Shown here piece by piece: positions 43,571 through 53,025 of a stretch of 64,000 bases of DNA. The first letter of the stretch is position 1. Each line of letters starts with the position of its first letter. The position numbers were made by a program, and so were the translations under genes. Origin of the DNA: Prochlorococcus sp. AG-347-G20 (GTDB lineage Bacteria > Cyanobacteriota > Cyanobacteriia > PCC-6307 > Cyanobiaceae); the NCBI GenBank assembly GCA_003281645.1, contig QCBJ01000001.1:305931-369930 (forward strand), read 5' to 3'. Under the pieces are notes generated by a model. It did no database searches and was not told where the DNA came from. It worked only from the letters and a program-made list of their open reading frames with translations.

Positions 43571-43873
43571 ATGGCTACCCGCCAAAACTCAACTAATGGG
43601 AAGCCTAAATCCCCCCGAATTCAGGTAGTTCTTCCAGAATTAATATGTGAGCAATTAACTATTTTGGCCGATAATGAATCTAGGACAGTAAGTAATATGG
43701 CAAAAGTGTTAATACAAGAGGGTATAAAAAAATATTTCGAAAAAGAAAGTAATCCATCTGTTTCAGAAAATAATTTAAATACTGATAAATTTAGAGATGA
43801 ACTTGAAAAACAAAGCGTCAGAAGATTAAAAAGAGCACCTCAAAGGATTAGATACTATAAAAAATCTGATTAA
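43571..43873 (+). CDS. Ribbon-helix-helix (CopG-like) DNA-binding protein
   Basis: A 100-residue protein. Residues about 15-55 form an RHH module: beta strand 'RIQVVLPE', helix 'ICEQLTILADNES' and helix 'TVSNMAKVLIQEGI'. A basic C terminus 'RRLKRAPQRIRYYKK' could add DNA contact. No toxin gene follows, so it is not an obvious antitoxin. It ends six bases from trkA, which comes from the other strand. Confidence 0.82.
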   Translation: MATRQNSTNGKPKSPRIQVVLPELICEQLTILADNESRTVSNMAKVLIQEGIKKYFEKESNPSVSENNLNTDKFRDELEKQSVRRLKRAPQRIRYYKKSD

Positions 43874-43879
43874 AAATAA

Positions 43880-44584
43880 TTAATTTTGAGGCAATTTCTG
43901 TAAATCTACAGTTTTACCCATGACTACTAAAATATTTCCTCTTTCCAAAATATATTTTGCTGGAGGATTAACTGTTAACTCTTCAGCAGATCCTGCAGCA
44001 AGAACATTTACTAAATAATTTTTCCTCAAATTTAAATCTCTTAAAGATCTTCCAATAAATTCCTCTGGAACAGTTATTTCATCTATACCAGTTTGATTAT
44101 CTAGTTCCAATCTTTCGATTAGGTTTGGTCTTACAAGTTCTAAACCTAATCTTTCTCCTTGCATCCTAGATGGGAAAACAACTTTATCTGCGCCTACTCT
44201 TTTTAACATTTTTTCGTGCAAGTCACTGGTAGCTCTCGCTATTACTCTTTTCACTTTGCTACCTTCACTATCCTTAGCAATAAGAGTTGTAGTTATACTT
44301 GCTTCAATAGGTTCACTAATACCCACTACAACAGTATTCATTTCAAGAATTCCCGATTCCTTCATAGACTCTTCATCAGTACAATCTACAACTCTCGCTT
44401 CTATCGAAGGTTCTAATTGCCTTAAATCATCAATAGCTTTTTCCGAATAATCTGCAGCCAAAACATCAGCACCATTACTAATAAGTTCTCTGCAAACTGC
44501 GGTTCCAAATCTTCCAACGCCGACAACTGCAAATGTTAGTGCTTCATTTTCTTTCTTTTGAGACCACTGCCACCAATCAGCCAT
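43880..44584 (-). CDS. Potassium-uptake regulatory subunit (TrkA/KtrA)
   Basis: A 234-residue RCK protein. The N-terminal Rossmann domain starts 'FAVVGVGRFGTAVCREL' with the GxGxxG site. The TrkA-C domain begins near 'IDEITVPEEFIGRSLRDLNLRK'. It gates the adjacent TrkH/KtrB pore in response to nucleotides. It is the last gene of the run DASS-TrkH-TrkA, 18 bases after trkH. Confidence 0.92.
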   Translation of the reverse strand: MADWWQWSQKKENEALTFAVVGVGRFGTAVCRELISNGADVLAADYSEKAIDDLRQLEPSIEARVVDCTDEESMKESGILEMNTVVVGISEPIEASITTTLIAKDSEGSKVKRVIARATSDLHEKMLKRVGADKVVFPSRMQGERLGLELVRPNLIERLELDNQTGIDEITVPEEFIGRSLRDLNLRKNYLVNVLAAGSAEELTVNPPAKYILERGNILVVMGKTVDLQKLPQN

Positions 44585-44602
44585 AATAAAACTCAGTCAA
44601 TT

Positions 44603-46006
44603 CTAAACATATAGATCAGCCCTAGGATAGCCAATTCTCTTTTGTCTATCTATTTTACTCTTATAAAGAGCCTGCCAAAGTGCACTTAAAAGCAAAAGGA
44701 TCCCAAGTCTGCCCACAAACATACCCACAATAAGAATAAATTGACCAAAATGATTTAATTTTGCGGTTAAACCAATATCAAAACCAACTGTTGCAAATGC
44801 AGATATGCAAGTGAACAGAATTTCTAGAAATGTGAATGATTCTTTTTTAACAAAAGTATTAGTTGTACTAAGCAACATTGCCATTAAAAGAACAAAAAGC
44901 AAAGATCCAACTGTAATTCCAACTGCCTTTAGAATAACCTTATCTGAAATTAATCTATTGCTAATAATTACATCTTTCTGACCTCTTAAGGTTGATCTAG
45001 TTGCAGCCATTAAAGCAATAAATGTAGTTGTTTTTATGCCTCCACCAGTACCTCCTGTACTTGCTCCAATAAACATAAGCGTCATTAATAATAAGAGGCC
45101 CGTATCTGAGATAGAGTTCAAAGAAATCGGAAAATTTGTAAAGCCTGCAGTTCTTGCACTAACTGTTTCGAAGATAGATGACATTAACCGTTCAAACAAA
45201 TTTAAATCATTAAAAAATTGACTATTTAGTAATGATTCAGTGATAAAGAATCCTAATGATCCGAACAATATTAGAGACACACTTGTCCTAATAACTAGTC
45301 TGGAATGAAGGCTTAATTTCTTATAAGAAAGATTTTTTTTATGACTCCAAATATCATCAATAACCCGCCAGCCCAATCCACCCATAACAATGAGAAAAAC
45401 AAAAACACTATTCACCAAATAATTTGTTCTATAGTCTTGAAGACTATTTGACATTAACGAAAATCCTGCATTGTTATACGCAGAAATGCTGTGAAAAATC
45501 GAGGACCATAGTCTTTCCCAATTATTTTGAATGTCTACAAATCCAAAAGAATATAAGACAATTGCACCCAAGGATATGATACTAATCGCAGTAATAGCAA
45601 TGCTTTGAAAAGTTCGACCAATTCCTCCAACTCCAAATTCATCTAAAGTATTTCCTTTGTCTAATCTAGTTCTTAGCTTTGTCCCCTTTACAACAAATCC
45701 TTGTAAAAATATTGTAATGGCCATTAATCCTAGACCACCTGATAAAAGCATAAAAGCTAAGAAAACTTGACCAAAGAAATTTAAATCAACACCAACATCT
45801 ATTATGGTTAAGCCAGTAACGGTTATTGCAGAAGTAGATGTAAAAAATGCTTCCCACAAACCAACCTTTGAAGATGAACATAATGGAGAGCTCAAAATTA
45901 CAGTTCCAAGGCAAATAATAAACAAGCCTGTAACAATAGTAAATTGAGGTACAGATAGCTTTTTGTAAGCATCTTTTAACTTATAAACCTTACTTGTGAG
46001 TTTCAC
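44603..46006 (-). CDS. Potassium transporter pore subunit (TrkH/KtrB)
   Basis: A 467-residue membrane protein with four pseudo-repeats, each with a selectivity-filter-like loop: 'TSTSAITVTGLTIID', 'HSISAYNNAGFSLMS', 'ETVSARTAGFTNFPI' and 'TCISAFATVGFDIGL'. The conserved Gly is present in each. 'GASTGGTGGGIKTTT' is the intramembrane loop typical of KtrB. It takes up K+, probably coupled to Na+ as in other cyanobacterial Ktr systems; that coupling is inference. It lies four bases after the DASS gene. Confidence 0.93.
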   Translation of the reverse strand: MKLTSKVYKLKDAYKKLSVPQFTIVTGLFIICLGTVILSSPLCSSSKVGLWEAFFTSTSAITVTGLTIIDVGVDLNFFGQVFLAFMLLSGGLGLMAITIFLQGFVVKGTKLRTRLDKGNTLDEFGVGGIGRTFQSIAITAISIISLGAIVLYSFGFVDIQNNWERLWSSIFHSISAYNNAGFSLMSNSLQDYRTNYLVNSVFVFLIVMGGLGWRVIDDIWSHKKNLSYKKLSLHSRLVIRTSVSLILFGSLGFFITESLLNSQFFNDLNLFERLMSSIFETVSARTAGFTNFPISLNSISDTGLLLLMTLMFIGASTGGTGGGIKTTTFIALMAATRSTLRGQKDVIISNRLISDKVILKAVGITVGSLLFVLLMAMLLSTTNTFVKKESFTFLEILFTCISAFATVGFDIGLTAKLNHFGQFILIVGMFVGRLGILLLLSALWQALYKSKIDRQKRIGYPRADLYV

Positions 46007-46010
46007 GATA

Positions 46011-47819
46011 TTACCCGTAATTTAAAATTATCAATGCTGGCACAGTAAATGACATTATAAGTGTTAATCCAGCTCCGTATTTTGCGATATCAAAAAATCT
46101 ATATCTTCCAGGACCATAAACCATTAAATTTGTTTGATAACCCATTGGAGTCAAGAAAGATTGACTTGCACCGAATAAAACAAGCATTATTAAAGCGCTT
46201 GGTGAAATTTCTAAAACATTTGAGAATTCAATAGCAACAGGCAAAATCAAAGCAACCGAAGCAGCATTACTTATAAATTGCGTAAGAATAACCGTAGATA
46301 CAAAAATTACGACAAGTGCAAAATAAAGAGGCATTCCGTTAAGTACAAAGTTTAGATTAACTGCAATTACATCTGCTAATCCAGTTATCTGCATAGCTAC
46401 ACTAAAACACGATAAAGATCCCAGCAATAAAATGACGTCTAACCTAATTGATTTTTGTATCTCTGCAGGTCTTAAACATCCACAAGCAACCATGGCAATC
46501 ACTGCCAAAAGAACTGAACCTACTAATGGAATATTAGAAACCGAAGGCAAAACCAACATTCCTATTGCAATTGCAATCGATATAGGCTTTTTTATCATAA
46601 AAGGTAAGTCATCTTCGAATTGATCTAAAATAAGCAAATCATTACTAGCTTGCAAACCTCTTATTGAATCTAGCGGTGCTTGCAATAATAAAACATCTCC
46701 AGCCCTTAAAACAGCTTGGCCTAACCTCTCCTGAACAGTTTGTTGACCTCTTCTTAATGCTAAAACTGTTGCATTATGGCGCTGCCTAAATCTTAATTCT
46801 CTCAAACTTGCACCGGCTAAAGTTGAACCAGCTGGTAACAAGGCTTCAAAGGTCTTAGTACCTTCATCATCTGAGAAAACATTAGCCTCATCGAAAGATG
46901 TTTTGTTTTCTCCTAACAGAATAGTATGTTCCTGCTGCAGCCTAAATAAGTCTGCCCTTGTAACGCGGATTATTAATCTATCATCCGGTTCAATCTTTCT
47001 ATCAGCCAAAGGAGGAAGAATAACTTTTCCATTTCGTTGCAATTCCAGAACATCAACGTCAAATCGTCTTTGCAATCTACTATTTCTGACAGATTGTCCA
47101 ACTAATTCTGAAGTAGAGGGAATAGTAACTTCGGTAAAATATATATTCATATCACCATTTTTAATAAACTCCTTATCTCTCCCTCTATCTGGCAAAAGCA
47201 TGTCAGAAACTATAATCATATAGGTTGTACCTATAAGCCATACAGGAATTCCTATTGAAGTCAAACTAAATAATTCCAAACCTCCATAACCTAATTGTTG
47301 ACTAATATCACTTACAAGAAGATTTACTGAGCTACCTAATAATGTCAGAGTTCCACCTAGTAAAGTAGCAAAAGAAAGAGGTAGTAAAACTTTTGATGGC
47401 GATATATTTCTTCGCTCGCACCAACTTTCAATTAAAGGTAACAAAGATGCTACTACTGGAGTATTAGGTACAATTCCAGATATTGGAGCAATCAAAAAAG
47501 CTATTAAAGAAATTAATTTCCTTGGAGTTCGAATACTTTCAGAAGAAATCAATTCTCTTACTCTGTCTAAGGCACCACTTTTAAATAATGCTGAGGAAAC
47601 TGCAAATAAACCCATAAGGGTAATTAAAGAAGGGCTACCAAAACCAGCTAAAGCTTTTTCAGGAGAAAGAACCCCAGTAGATATAAATATTCCGACACAT
47701 AACAAACCAGTCAATTCTGGTGCAATAGTATTTCTAATAAACAAAATTATTGACATTATTAAAACAACTACCGTTATAAACGCATCAAAATTATTACTAA
47801 CTACTGCAATTAAATTCAT
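46011..47819 (-). CDS. SLC13/DASS-type transporter with two TrkA-C domains
   Basis: A 602-residue membrane protein. The N-terminal helices include 'GIVPNTPVVASLLPLIESWC' and the C-terminal set 'ITQFISNAASVALILPVAIEF', the paired SNT-like motifs of the DASS/ArsB superfamily. Between them are two soluble TrkA-C (RCK_C) domains (about 210-300 and 310-400). Family members move sulfate or dicarboxylates with Na+. Its place directly before trkH-trkA suggests coordination of Na+, anion and K+ fluxes. Confidence 0.88.
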   Translation of the reverse strand: MNLIAVVSNNFDAFITVVVLIMSIILFIRNTIAPELTGLLCVGIFISTGVLSPEKALAGFGSPSLITLMGLFAVSSALFKSGALDRVRELISSESIRTPRKLISLIAFLIAPISGIVPNTPVVASLLPLIESWCERRNISPSKVLLPLSFATLLGGTLTLLGSSVNLLVSDISQQLGYGGLELFSLTSIGIPVWLIGTTYMIIVSDMLLPDRGRDKEFIKNGDMNIYFTEVTIPSTSELVGQSVRNSRLQRRFDVDVLELQRNGKVILPPLADRKIEPDDRLIIRVTRADLFRLQQEHTILLGENKTSFDEANVFSDDEGTKTFEALLPAGSTLAGASLRELRFRQRHNATVLALRRGQQTVQERLGQAVLRAGDVLLLQAPLDSIRGLQASNDLLILDQFEDDLPFMIKKPISIAIAIGMLVLPSVSNIPLVGSVLLAVIAMVACGCLRPAEIQKSIRLDVILLLGSLSCFSVAMQITGLADVIAVNLNFVLNGMPLYFALVVIFVSTVILTQFISNAASVALILPVAIEFSNVLEISPSALIMLVLFGASQSFLTPMGYQTNLMVYGPGRYRFFDIAKYGAGLTLIMSFTVPALIILNYG

Positions 47820-47868
47820 ACAAAACTTATTTAACTCAATATACCCAAAAACAATATTTCAAAAAAGT

Positions 47869-49062
47869 TTAATTCGAATAATCTTTTTTAAGAAACTTTT
47901 TAAAAATAGATTTTTTTTGGAATATCCATGAAGATGCAGATTTTAAGCTTTCTGTGATATCAGGCAACTTGGAAGCATATATAAGTCTTCTTGCCTCAAA
48001 AGCCAATTTCCCAGATAAAGTAACCCCAAGCCCAGAAATTGAAGCTTCGCCTATTCCTAAGCTAATCATTTCACCGTTGTCTTGAAATTCAAAGGGTAAA
48101 GGATCTTTTCCTTTAATTAAAAGTTCTAAATTATTAGCAAGATGATTTCCTTCCTGCATAGCGACCTGAGCAGTTATGGGTAAATCCTCCATTCCTTCAA
48201 TAACTGAAATATCACCAATAGCAAAACAGTTTTTATGGTTTTCTATTTGCAAATTATTATTAACTAAAATTCGTCCAAATTTTTTTGTTATTTGATCAGT
48301 TTCTAAGTAAGACAAATTAGGTTTAACACCTGCTGTCCAAATAACAATATCTTTATCCAAGGAAGTTATTCCGACCTCGCTAGAAATACTAATCTTAGTT
48401 TCTGAGACTTCTTTAACTGTAGAATTCAAAAGAACTTTGATTTTTCTTTTTTCTAATGCTTTCTCTGCTTGTTCTCTATTGAAAATTTTGTTTCTATTTA
48501 AGATTTCGTTTGATTTTTCTATTACATTAATTTCAAATTGGTCTGTAAATATATCTTTAATTTTGCATGCCAACTCGATGCCAGAGGGACCACCTCCAAC
48601 TATGAATAACTTTTTATGCAGCGCAGTATCTTGTGATTTTTTTAAAAAAGAATTTAATTTATTTAAATCATGCACATCATTAAAAAAATAACAATTTTCA
48701 TCTACACCTTTAATAAAAAAACTATTTGGAATAGATCCTGTACAGATAACGAGATACTGATAACTTAATTTTAATTCGTCACTAAATTCAAGAATATTTT
48801 CTTTGAAGGAAATCTTGGTTAAACAATTTCTTAAAAAAGTTATACCGGCATCAGAAAAAATATTTGCAAATTTTGGTGTGGCTTCCCAACTTCTTAATTC
48901 TTTACTTAAAACTTCGTACATTAAAGGTTTAAATATAAAGTTAGTTTCAGAATCAACCACAAGAATCGGTAAAGAAGGATTAAGATTCTTTAAATTCAAG
49001 GCAAATGTCATACCTGCAAAACCTGCTCCAACTATTACTATTGGTTTTTGTATTGATTTCAT
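47869..49062 (-). CDS. Type II NAD(P)H dehydrogenase (NDH-2)
   Basis: A 397-residue flavoprotein with two dinucleotide folds: 'IVGAGFAGMTFALNL' for FAD and 'IVGGGPSGIELACKI' for NAD(P)H. 'VIWTAGVKPNLS' and 'CFAIGDISVIEG' are standard NDH-2 segments. It transfers electrons from NAD(P)H to quinone without pumping protons. In cyanobacteria NDH-2 proteins are thought to sense the quinone pool. It lies 49 bases upstream of the DASS transporter gene. Confidence 0.9.
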   Translation of the reverse strand: MKSIQKPIVIVGAGFAGMTFALNLKNLNPSLPILVVDSETNFIFKPLMYEVLSKELRSWEATPKFANIFSDAGITFLRNCLTKISFKENILEFSDELKLSYQYLVICTGSIPNSFFIKGVDENCYFFNDVHDLNKLNSFLKKSQDTALHKKLFIVGGGPSGIELACKIKDIFTDQFEINVIEKSNEILNRNKIFNREQAEKALEKRKIKVLLNSTVKEVSETKISISSEVGITSLDKDIVIWTAGVKPNLSYLETDQITKKFGRILVNNNLQIENHKNCFAIGDISVIEGMEDLPITAQVAMQEGNHLANNLELLIKGKDPLPFEFQDNGEMISLGIGEASISGLGVTLSGKLAFEARRLIYASKLPDITESLKSASSWIFQKKSIFKKFLKKDYSN

Positions 49063-49157
49063 TAGAGAAATATTGTTATGCGTAAATGTATTATTAAACT
49101 ATACGAATAATTTTTAAATTGAGCGAAATAAAATTAAACTCATAATCAAACTGAAGA

Positions 49158-49880
49158 ATGATTGAAAAAATCCACAAAGATATTCAAACTAACTTGAGGA
49201 AATATAATCAAGAGCTTTTAGATATGGAGCCTCATGGAATGCTTACATGGGGTTATGAAAAGTTTGATAATCAATTTGCTATTACAACAAGTTTTGGTAT
49301 ACAGTCATCAGTCCTTTTAGATATGGTCAGTAAATTATCTCTACAAAAAAAAATCAAAATATTTTGGATAGATACAGGTTACCTTCCTCCAGAAACATAC
49401 CATTACGCTGAAAAGCTTATTGATAATTTATCTTTAGAAGTTGAAGTTCTGCAAAGTGAATTATCTCCAGCAAGAATGGAGGCCAAATATGGAAAACTTT
49501 GGGAAACAAAAAAAGAGAGTGATTTAGATAAGTATCATGAATTGAGAAAGATAAAACCTTTAGAAAATGGTTTAGAAAAATATGATATTTTCTGCTGGGC
49601 AAGCGGTGTTAGATCAAGTCAAACAGAAAATAGAAACAAAATGAAATTCATAGACGTAATTCGTAAAAGACTCTCTTTAAGACCTTTATTAAATTGGACT
49701 AATAAAGATATTTTTTATTATATGGAAGAGAATAATTTACCTGCCCATCCACTTTTTATCAAAGGTTATTCTTCTGTAGGAGATTGGCATTCAAGCAGTC
49801 CCGATGGTATTGAAACAAAAGGCAGAGATACAAGATTTGGGGGGATTAAACAAGAATGTGGAATACATACTAATCATTAA
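49158..49880 (+). CDS. cysH: Phosphoadenosine phosphosulfate reductase
   Basis: A 240-residue reductase that produces sulfite from PAPS using thioredoxin. 'ITTSFGIQSSVLLDM' is the modified P-loop, 'FWIDTGYLPPETY' follows, and the C-terminal catalytic motif 'KQECGIH' is intact. The cysteine pairs that bind a [4Fe-4S] cluster in APS reductases are absent, so the PAPS type is indicated. coaX follows after 15 bases on the same strand. Confidence 0.93.
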   Translation: MIEKIHKDIQTNLRKYNQELLDMEPHGMLTWGYEKFDNQFAITTSFGIQSSVLLDMVSKLSLQKKIKIFWIDTGYLPPETYHYAEKLIDNLSLEVEVLQSELSPARMEAKYGKLWETKKESDLDKYHELRKIKPLENGLEKYDIFCWASGVRSSQTENRNKMKFIDVIRKRLSLRPLLNWTNKDIFYYMEENNLPAHPLFIKGYSSVGDWHSSSPDGIETKGRDTRFGGIKQECGIHTNH

Positions 49881-49895
49881 ATTGATCATAGAACA

Positions 49896-50591
49896 ATGGT
49901 CTCAGATATAAATTTTCTATTAGTAGGCAATAGTAGGCTTCATTGGGCTAAATATTCTAAAAATCAATCTAAATTCTTCCATACCAAAAAAGAGCAAAAA
50001 GTTCCCGAAAATATAGATCTTGATCAATTAATTTGGGCTTCTGTAGGAAAACTACCAAATTTGTTGCTGAAAAAAGAAAATGAAATAAAAACTAAAGATA
50101 TCCAATTATCAAATCTTCCTGATTATTTTGGAGTTGATAGAGCTCTTGCCTGTATTGCCGCTTTAAAAATTATTGAAAACCCTTTCAAAAAAGATTTGCT
50201 AATTGCAGATTTTGGAACAATATTATCAATAACAAAATTGAATTCAAATGGATCTATTATTGGAGGTCAACTTCTTCCAGGTTTTCTAACACAATTAAAA
50301 TCAATGGAACAAAATACAAAAAATCTTAAAGTCCCCAAAAAATATGATATTCCGATCAAAGATTTTTTAATTAATACAGAAGAAGCAATCTTAAAAGGAG
50401 TAATCAACTCTCTTACTGGAGTGATCAATAGTTTATTTAATCCCGAAAAGGATATTTTAATAATCTGTGGAGGAGATTCTCAATTACTCACAAATTCTCT
50501 AAAAACCAAAAAAGACAATATTATCAATGCTCCTAATTTAGTTATGGAGGGGATGATTATTCACCACCTGTCCATAAAAAAATTAGCTTAA
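49896..50591 (+). CDS. coaX: Type III pantothenate kinase
   Basis: A 231-residue ASKHA kinase that starts CoA synthesis. The motifs 'VGNSRLHWA' (P-loop-like), 'GVDRALACIAA' and 'LIADFGTILSI' are visible, and 'GGQLLPGF' lies near residue 130. The first motif lacks the Asp normally found as DxGNT; Leu-Leu-Val precedes Gly-Asn-Ser. A similar variant occurs, as far as I recall, in other cyanobacteria. The 3' end overlaps the peroxiredoxin gene by nine bases tail to tail. Confidence 0.85.
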   Translation: MVSDINFLLVGNSRLHWAKYSKNQSKFFHTKKEQKVPENIDLDQLIWASVGKLPNLLLKKENEIKTKDIQLSNLPDYFGVDRALACIAALKIIENPFKKDLLIADFGTILSITKLNSNGSIIGGQLLPGFLTQLKSMEQNTKNLKVPKKYDIPIKDFLINTEEAILKGVINSLTGVINSLFNPEKDILIICGGDSQLLTNSLKTKKDNIINAPNLVMEGMIIHHLSIKKLA

Positions 50592-51050
50592 CCCAAGGTC
50601 TGCAATTATATGATCAGCCATTATTGCTGCTTTTACCTTTAAGTAAATTTTTTCGATGTTACCTTCAGTATCAATTAAAAAAGTATTTCTCATCATTCCC
50701 ATATATTCTTTTCCCATGAATTTTTTCAGTCCATAGCTATCGTAATCAGAAGAAACTTTGAAAGGTTCAGGATCAGTTAAAAGAATAAAAGGTAAATTAA
50801 ATTTTTCTATAAACTTCTGATGAGAGGATGCATTATCTTTACTAATACCAAGCACAACAATATTATTTTTTTGGAGTAAATCCCAATTCTCTTTAAAATT
50901 ACATGCTTCTTTAGTACATCCTGGAGTATTATCTTTTGGATAAAAATATAGTATTATTCTTTTACCTTTAAAATCACTAAGAGAAACTTCTTTCTCAAAA
51001 GAATCTTTTAATTTAAATTCTGGTGCTTTGTCGCCAACCTTAAGAGCCAT
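50583..51050 (-). CDS. bcp: Peroxiredoxin (Bcp/PrxQ type)
   Basis: A 155-residue thiol peroxidase starting at the ATG at 51048-51050, where 'MALKVGDKAPEF' matches the family start; an ATG 12 codons upstream is in frame but less likely. Peroxidatic Cys45 and Cys50, five residues later, in 'NTPGCTKEAC', are the PrxQ pair. It reduces peroxides with thioredoxin. Its start codon overlaps the opposite TTG start of the PPTase by one base. Confidence 0.93.
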   Translation of the reverse strand: MALKVGDKAPEFKLKDSFEKEVSLSDFKGKRIILYFYPKDNTPGCTKEACNFKENWDLLQKNNIVVLGISKDNASSHQKFIEKFNLPFILLTDPEPFKVSSDYDSYGLKKFMGKEYMGMMRNTFLIDTEGNIEKIYLKVKAAIMADHIIADLGLS

Positions 51051-51706
51051 TGAAATTATTAAATGAGTATGAATATAAAATACCAAAAATTTGGTTTTAT
51101 GAGATTAAAGGTGTGCAAGATGTCGCAACTATAGAAGAAATTAAAACTGCAAAAAATCTAACAAATTCAAGATCAAAGATTTTCTTAGAAACAAGAGCTT
51201 ATTTGCGACAATCACTTTCAACACTTTTTGATTTAGACCCCCTAGAAATCCCAATTAATGCTCAGCCTGGCGAACCTCCAAGTTTACCCTCTGACATGGG
51301 AAATATAAGTTTAAGTCATTGTAAAGATGCCGTTACTATAGTCTGGCATAAAAGCAAAATAGGGATTGATATTGAGAGAACGGATAGAGATTTTAATCAT
51401 ATAAAATTTGCAAAAAAATATTTTTTTCATACCAATAAATCAAACCATAATAATTATCTAACAAAAAATATGATATTAAATCAATGGTGTGCTGTTGAAG
51501 CGGCTATAAAATGGGATCATGGAAAAATAGCTAAAGACATTAAATATTGGCAATTTTTTGAAAAGCCTAAAGAGTTAATTCATAAGAAGAAAAATATACA
51601 TTTAAATTATTCACAGATTAACTTCCATAATTGGACTATCGCTTTAGCCTACGAAGAAAAAACTTCTTTTAATCCTGAGATTATTTGTTGTTCGAAAAAT
51701 TTTTAA
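51050..51706 (+). CDS. 4'-phosphopantetheinyl transferase superfamily protein
   Basis: A 218-residue PPTase (Sfp/HetI-like) that would activate acyl carrier protein with CoA. The metal motif 'GIDIERTDR' is present. The second motif reads 'WCAVEAAIKW', with Val in place of the first Lys of WxxKEAxxK, but Glu and the second Lys remain. Apparent start TTG at 51050-51052, since 'KIPKIWFYEI' aligns with the usual N terminus; a GTG at residue 22 would truncate it. It ends four bases inside the convergent rarA gene. Confidence 0.83.
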   Translation: MKLLNEYEYKIPKIWFYEIKGVQDVATIEEIKTAKNLTNSRSKIFLETRAYLRQSLSTLFDLDPLEIPINAQPGEPPSLPSDMGNISLSHCKDAVTIVWHKSKIGIDIERTDRDFNHIKFAKKYFFHTNKSNHNNYLTKNMILNQWCAVEAAIKWDHGKIAKDIKYWQFFEKPKELIHKKKNIHLNYSQINFHNWTIALAYEEKTSFNPEIICCSKNF

Positions 51707-52992
51707 TTTTCTTTTCTTCTAATTAGTTCTTCATATTGAGTTTTTTCCCATCCATTATTATTTGGTTCCCATATTTTTAAACCGCTTAAAGATTTAGGAA
51801 GATATTCTTGCACGACCCAATTACCTGGATAATTATGCGGATTTACATAACTATTAGAATTATTTTTTAAATGAAGTGGAACATCAACAGCATTGGTAGA
51901 TTTGATTTTTTCAATTGCTTTAAAAATACTTTTCGTACTATTACTTTTTGGAGAAATAGCTAAATATAAAGAAGCATGGGTTAAAAAATATAATCCTTCT
52001 GGAAAACCAACTCTATCAAAAGCATCACAACAGGATTGTACAACTACTATCGCATTAGGATCAGCTATTCCAATATCTTCACTGGCAGATATAAGTAGTC
52101 TTCTAAAAATAAAATTAGGATCTTCACCAGCCTCCAGCATATACGCAAGCCAGAATAAAGTTGCATCTGGATCAGAACCCCTTATGGACTTGATAAAGGC
52201 ACTTATTACATCGTAATGATTTTGACCATTTTTATCGTAAACAATATTTTTCTTTTGTAGTGCATCCTCTGCCATTGAGAGATTAATATTGATTTCTGTA
52301 GCATCATTTTCAGCAGTTGTTTCAATGGCCATCTCTAGCGCATTGATTAATGTCCTTGCATCTCCGCCAGAAAATTTAATTAAATGACTTATAGCATCTT
52401 GAGTTAAATAAACCTTTTTTGAATCTTTTTGATTTGAATAGTGAGTAATGACTTTTTGTATTATTTTCTGCAAATCATTTTCTGCCAAAGGAAGTAATGT
52501 AAAAATACGAGACCTGCTAACAAGCGCTTTATTAACAGCAAAGAAAGGGTTTTCAGTTGTAGCACCAATAAAAGTTATAGTTCCATTTTCTATTGAAGGT
52601 AATAAAGCATCTTGCTGAACTGATGTAAATCTATGAACCTCATCGATAAATAAAATTGTTTTTCTTTTTGAATTTATTAATCTATCTTTTGCATTAGCGA
52701 TTTCATTTCTTAATTCTTTAACACTTGATAATACTGCATTTAACTTAATTAATTTAGATCGCGTATTAAAAGAAATAATTTCAATTAGAGTAGTTTTTCC
52801 GACACCGGGAGGACCAGAAAAAATAAAATTACTAATCTTATCGTTTAATATTGCACTTCTTAAAAGTGAATTCTCATTCAGGATTGGTTGTTGACCAAAA
52901 AAATCTTCCAAATTCTTTGGTCTTAATTTATCTGCCAAAGGTGCATTGTTTTCTATTTGAGAATAATTAGTAAATAAATTTTCTGAAGGCAT
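51703..52992 (-). CDS. rarA: Replication-associated recombination protein RarA (MgsA)
   Basis: A 429-residue AAA+ ATPase. Walker A 'GPPGVGKTTL' is near residue 60, Walker B 'ILFIDEVHRF', and sensor 'FIGATTENPFF'. The C-terminal 'YMLEAGEDPNFIFRRLLISASEDIG' is the tetramerisation region typical of RarA. It acts at stalled replication forks. The length is standard; no fused methyltransferase domain is present. Confidence 0.92.
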   Translation of the reverse strand: MPSENLFTNYSQIENNAPLADKLRPKNLEDFFGQQPILNENSLLRSAILNDKISNFIFSGPPGVGKTTLIEIISFNTRSKLIKLNAVLSSVKELRNEIANAKDRLINSKRKTILFIDEVHRFTSVQQDALLPSIENGTITFIGATTENPFFAVNKALVSRSRIFTLLPLAENDLQKIIQKVITHYSNQKDSKKVYLTQDAISHLIKFSGGDARTLINALEMAIETTAENDATEININLSMAEDALQKKNIVYDKNGQNHYDVISAFIKSIRGSDPDATLFWLAYMLEAGEDPNFIFRRLLISASEDIGIADPNAIVVVQSCCDAFDRVGFPEGLYFLTHASLYLAISPKSNSTKSIFKAIEKIKSTNAVDVPLHLKNNSNSYVNPHNYPGNWVVQEYLPKSLSGLKIWEPNNNGWEKTQYEELIRRKEN

Positions 52993-53025
52993 ATAAATAA
53001 AATCAAAAAATCATTACTTTCAATT

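Noticed and set aside
44216..44450. Two overlapping plus-strand frames inside trkA
   Set aside because: Antisense shadows of a well-supported RCK gene, with Ser/Phe/Tyr-rich low-complexity translations.
46903..47223. 106-codon plus-strand frame inside the DASS transporter gene
   Set aside because: Antisense shadow of the TrkA-C domains; no motif and no separate context.
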